Assembly: GCA_004794785.1 (NCBI GenBank)
Contig: SJOL01008365.1
Location: 926,966 to 990,965 of the forward strand
Direction of reading: 5' to 3'
Source: Opisthorchis felineus
Taxonomy: Eukaryota > Platyhelminthes > Trematoda > Opisthorchiida > Opisthorchiidae
DNA: 64,000 nucleotides
In this document: positions 61,095 through 64,000 of the stretch, piece after piece
Layout of the letters: each line of letters begins with the position of its first letter
How positions within the stretch are numbered: position 1 is the first letter of the stretch
Position numbers and translations under genes: made by a program
The notes under the pieces: generated by a model
Database searches by the model: none
The model's input: the letters and a program-made list of their open reading frames with translations, nothing else
Told to the model about the DNA's origin: nothing

Positions 61095-62890
61095 CACATT
61101 TCCAATGAATGCTTGGTACTGCTTCTTGGTCATCCGTTCGGCAGTTTTCAAGAAAGGAACCTGCTTCACATTAAAACTGATAGGGTTTTCGTAAGGATTG
61201 CGCGGATCGTACTTGGTAGGACCTATACGTAGGCCCTGATACAGATAGAGACAATCGTTGGATGAAAGGCAGAAAGCACATCAGAATCTGTAGGTTTACT
61301 GCAGGCGTAAACAGATATATTAAGGAAAAAATGGTGATTGAAACCCCAAAGATATGCTGCCCAGGACTCCAGAATTCTTCGACGATCAACCACAAAGATG
61401 CTTCAATCTATGTCTCAGCGAGAGCACTTCGTCATCACACTCAAGCCCCACGCTAAATTTCAGCTACATGATTTATTTGGTCCGGATAATCGTGTGCATG
61501 TACGATGAACGCATACAGTACGTGCTCTACGAGGTGGCAGGACTGCCGTTGATTGACTACTGCTCAAAAGCATCCAAGAACGAACGCCCAGAGTAGTGAG
61601 GTTCTAAATTATGGAGCGTTAGTGGTTTGCATTTAACTCTTCAGCCATAATGGACATAAAATCAAACTCAGTTAGAAACAATAAGATTTGAGTAATTATA
61701 GCTGTCATGATGGAACTTAACTGAGTTAATTATTCCAGCTGACAAGAAGCACGAAACGTGGGTATCCAGTGAAGGTTTTGTCAACCCGTTCCTAAGAATG
61801 TTAAAAATAAATGCAAACGGGTGCAACTCTGGGTATTTCAGCGAGCAAAGACTCCTGAGGTCGGTTATCAGGGGGCGGGAGTACTTTCTTCACATACCCA
61901 TACATTTGTTCCTTGGGGACAATGGCCAACTTATTCCAGATAACATGAGTCTCCAAAGTTCCGCAGCTTTCAAACTGCTGGCGATATTTCGAAACAGATA
62001 GCTCTGGTGGGCTTCTCTCAGATCATTCCATCCCGATCATTTCTGTTAGTCTTTTCTGAGGGTTTGTTCGCAATAATTTGGTCAGCCTATTTCACAGAAG
62101 GTAATCTCCTAAAAGCTCTTCCACTATACGAATGATCTAGTTGCTTTCTTTTATGGAGTCTTTCAGACAGTTTACTCGCGGGACGATTAAAAAAGCTGTA
62201 CAGAAGTTCAGTAATCCTTCGCAGCCGTTGTTTCCAATGCAATTGTAGCACGGCGGTTAACATAAAAGTTTCATGTCACGCATGCAAGTCTACTGTGAGC
62301 CAATTCTGTCCACCATTACGGATGAGATACGGCGGGAGAAAATTAGCAGGGTAGGAGCGGACTGTTCACCTGAGGATCAGCATTAAAAGAAAAGCATCCT
62401 AAAGAAACAGATTTGGTCCGACAGTAAATCAATAAGTAAAAAGCAGTGATTCGGATCAAACTACAAACACACGCTTGCCTACACTATGTGAATAAAAGCA
62501 GTCGGTGGAGGGCGGTGGAGGGTGAATATGTACAGAAATAAATTGGTCCAAAAGTGGAAGCAGAAGTAGAACTCGTCGTACATTGCGACTGGTTGATAAT
62601 TTTTAGCTACTTGCTTCACAGAAGCAGGCTGTCCACCGCATACTATTAAAGCACAACAATGACATGGCATGAATAATAAACTGACAGTGTCCGTGTGTGA
62701 AATGAGAGGCACCCACAACCAAATAAAAGATTACCGGCACACAGAAGTGTCTGAGCTTGCAACTTACGATCTTTTTACGTGGAAAGCGTTCGCATAGGGA
62801 GAATTTTCCTTTTTTCTTGTAATCCCGAGTTTGTAGCAAATCGACGGATGTCGGAAAGTCCGTAAAGCGTGGCCCGGTTTGCGGAGGTAG
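61095..62890 (-). CDS. Minus-strand gene, three internal exons, unrecognised
   Basis: Exons are 62890-62768 (acceptor CTTTTAG, donor GTAAGTT; 41 codons, LPPQTGPRFTDFPTSVDLLQ...), 61977-61828 (acceptor ATCGCCAG, weak donor GTTGCA; 50 codons) and 61235-61095 (acceptor CTGTATCAG, donor GTAAGT; 47 codons, GLRIGPTKYDPRNPYENPIS...). All are phase 0 to 0. Proline/tyrosine-rich, short-repeat-like composition resembles axonemal or structural proteins, but no motif is diagnostic. A possible first exon (MSMISTVSAEYLSIP, donor GTGAGG) sits near 63197-63153. Downstream exons were not identified past the Gypsy fragment. Confidence 0.5.
61370..61596 (+). pseudogene. Coding-like segment with a one-base frameshift
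   Basis: After an acceptor-like CTGCCCAG, one frame reads SQREHFVITLKPHAKFQLHD (to about 61485). A frame shifted by one base then reads ERIQYVLYEVAGLPLIDYCS to TAG 61594-61596. Each half looks coding and together they read as one domain. It could be an exon with a sequencing indel or a decayed gene copy. It lies inside an intron of the minus-strand gene. Confidence 0.35.
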
Positions 62891-63272
62891 CTAAAAGTAA
62901 GAAAGATGCGACCATCCGGCTTATGGAAATTTACTATGAACGCGCACCTGGTAACAGTACACTTATAGTTTGCGTGTAAACATATGTTGATAGCTGCAGG
63001 TATATTTAAAAGTCTTAACAGTTGTGTACTTCTGGTTCACATCAGTTACAATCACAACCCTGTGTTTAAGTAGAGGGGCTATCCCTAGATTGATGGACAG
63101 AACGCGTATCCTCTTAAGCTTATAGTTGGTAATGGCGGCCAGCTGACTGAACCTCACTGGGATAGAGAGATACTCAGCAGAAACTGTACTAATCATGCTC
63201 ATTCAATTTCATAGTATGCTTCGAAACAAACTAGTATCCTGTGAAGCCAAATTACTGGCGTCCTCTCACCAG

Positions 63273-63414
63273 ACTATACGTCAGTAATGTTAGGAAACTT
63301 GTTGCCTGTCTCCATTTACACCACCCTGAACGGTCTACGGAGGAAGATTGGGTACATTATTCATATTTGTTTCAAAGGTTTAGACAAAATACTTTCACTT
63401 TAACAGGCGATGAA
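63273..63414 (+). CDS. Internal exon of a plus-strand gene running off the window
   Basis: The acceptor TCCTCTCACCAG (63272) is followed by one leading base and 47 open codons (VRKLVACLHLHHPERSTEED, then WVHYSYLFQRFRQ...) ending at a strong donor GAA/GTAAGA. Histidine- and aromatic-rich; unrecognised. The rest of the gene would lie to the right. Confidence 0.48.
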
Positions 63415-64000
63415 GTAAGAGGCAGCCGGGAATATATCTGAGTATCCATTGGTTAAAATATTGAAGCAATTTGAAATTTATGAATACTACTAGCATCAAC
63501 AGATTTTAAAACTCTAGGGCGTCGCTTTACGTAGAGATGTTAGTTCGGGGGATATTTCACCGTGACACTAGCTTTAAAGACGCGTCGGTTGGATAAACCA
63601 CGTATCATCTGTGTAGTCTACCTGTGTGATTGCACTTTCAATCCGTTGATGCGATTACTTCGGTGCGTACACCTGTGCTAACGGGGTTATTCAGGAACCT
63701 ATAGCAGAAAATCCTACTGAAACTGACAATGGGTTGCACACAGCTAGTGTAGCCGTTAACGCACAAAATTAAATGTGCACTTCCCCTTTAGCAAGGATGA
63801 ATGGCGCTGTTTATGGAGCTTTCAGGCTGAAAAGCAATATTAAGTCACCACAGAGCATTTGCCCCAGAATACAAAAATGTTGTCCCTAGGCCACTCTATG
63901 TACTATATCCAAAATTTGTTAAAGTTCAGCTAATTAATAAATGACTAGAATGGTTATAAACACGACTGGTGACTTTCTATTACAGTCTAACGTTCAACAG
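63415..64000. other. No feature recognised
   Basis: If the exon at 63273-63414 is real, this is the start of its downstream intron. Confidence 0.3.

Overview
This is a eukaryotic, intron-rich window dominated by decayed transposable elements. The element mix (RTE-like and CR1/Jockey-like LINEs, Ty3/Gypsy pol fragments, Penelope-like remnants, tRNA-derived SINEs) and the pairing of very short introns (about 32-60 nt) with very long ones (6-14 kb) fit a parasitic flatworm (trematode or cestode). That assignment is inference; no species-specific marker was recognised. No prokaryotic gene, operon, CRISPR array or rRNA is visible.

Genes. I recognised no complete protein by name. The gene models rest on open frames without internal stops, bounded by pyrimidine-tract/AG acceptors and GTAAGT/GTGAGT-type donors, with exon phases that chain. 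The best are: a minus-strand five-exon gene (3637-5970, about 225 aa); a plus-strand gene with exons at 7321-7437, 7473-7600, 21793-21931 and a 942-bp last exon at 27682-28623 (about 441 aa if chained); a minus-strand 3' end at 28917-29460; a plus-strand cluster at 32920-35858; minus-strand exons at 36199-36838 and 37713-37900; a plus-strand last exon at 47785-48013; a minus-strand 3' end at 48236-49280; plus-strand exons at 56701-57574; minus-strand exons at 61095-62890; and a plus-strand exon at 63273-63414. Three plus/minus pairs converge with only about 220-340 bp between stop codons. Single-exon candidates could be chance and are scored accordingly.

Mobile DNA, left to right. Gypsy integrase piece (1-310); tRNA-derived SINE (13308-13500); RTE-like LINE 3' half (18900-19990); TA microsatellite (26222-26253); tRNA-Ala-like sequence and SINE-like repeats (29496-30260); RTE-like LINE with endonuclease and RT, minus (30480-32700); CR1/Jockey RT scrap (42800-43030); Penelope-like remnant with GIY-YIG fragment, minus (49998-50335); second RTE-like LINE, minus (50790-52200); near-perfect 111-bp inverted repeat bounded by a 14-bp target-site duplication (53564-53873); Gypsy RNase H/integrase piece, minus (59550-60640).

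Most unusual signal. Four copies of a dispersed repeat (30355, 42015, 46780 and 50290) fold as hammerhead ribozymes with a self-complementary ACCGGU helix III, each carrying core mutations. One lies next to a Penelope-type endonuclease remnant. The arms of the 53.6-kb inverted repeat carry a second hammerhead-like core. These look like fossils of ribozyme-bearing Penelope-like retroelements.
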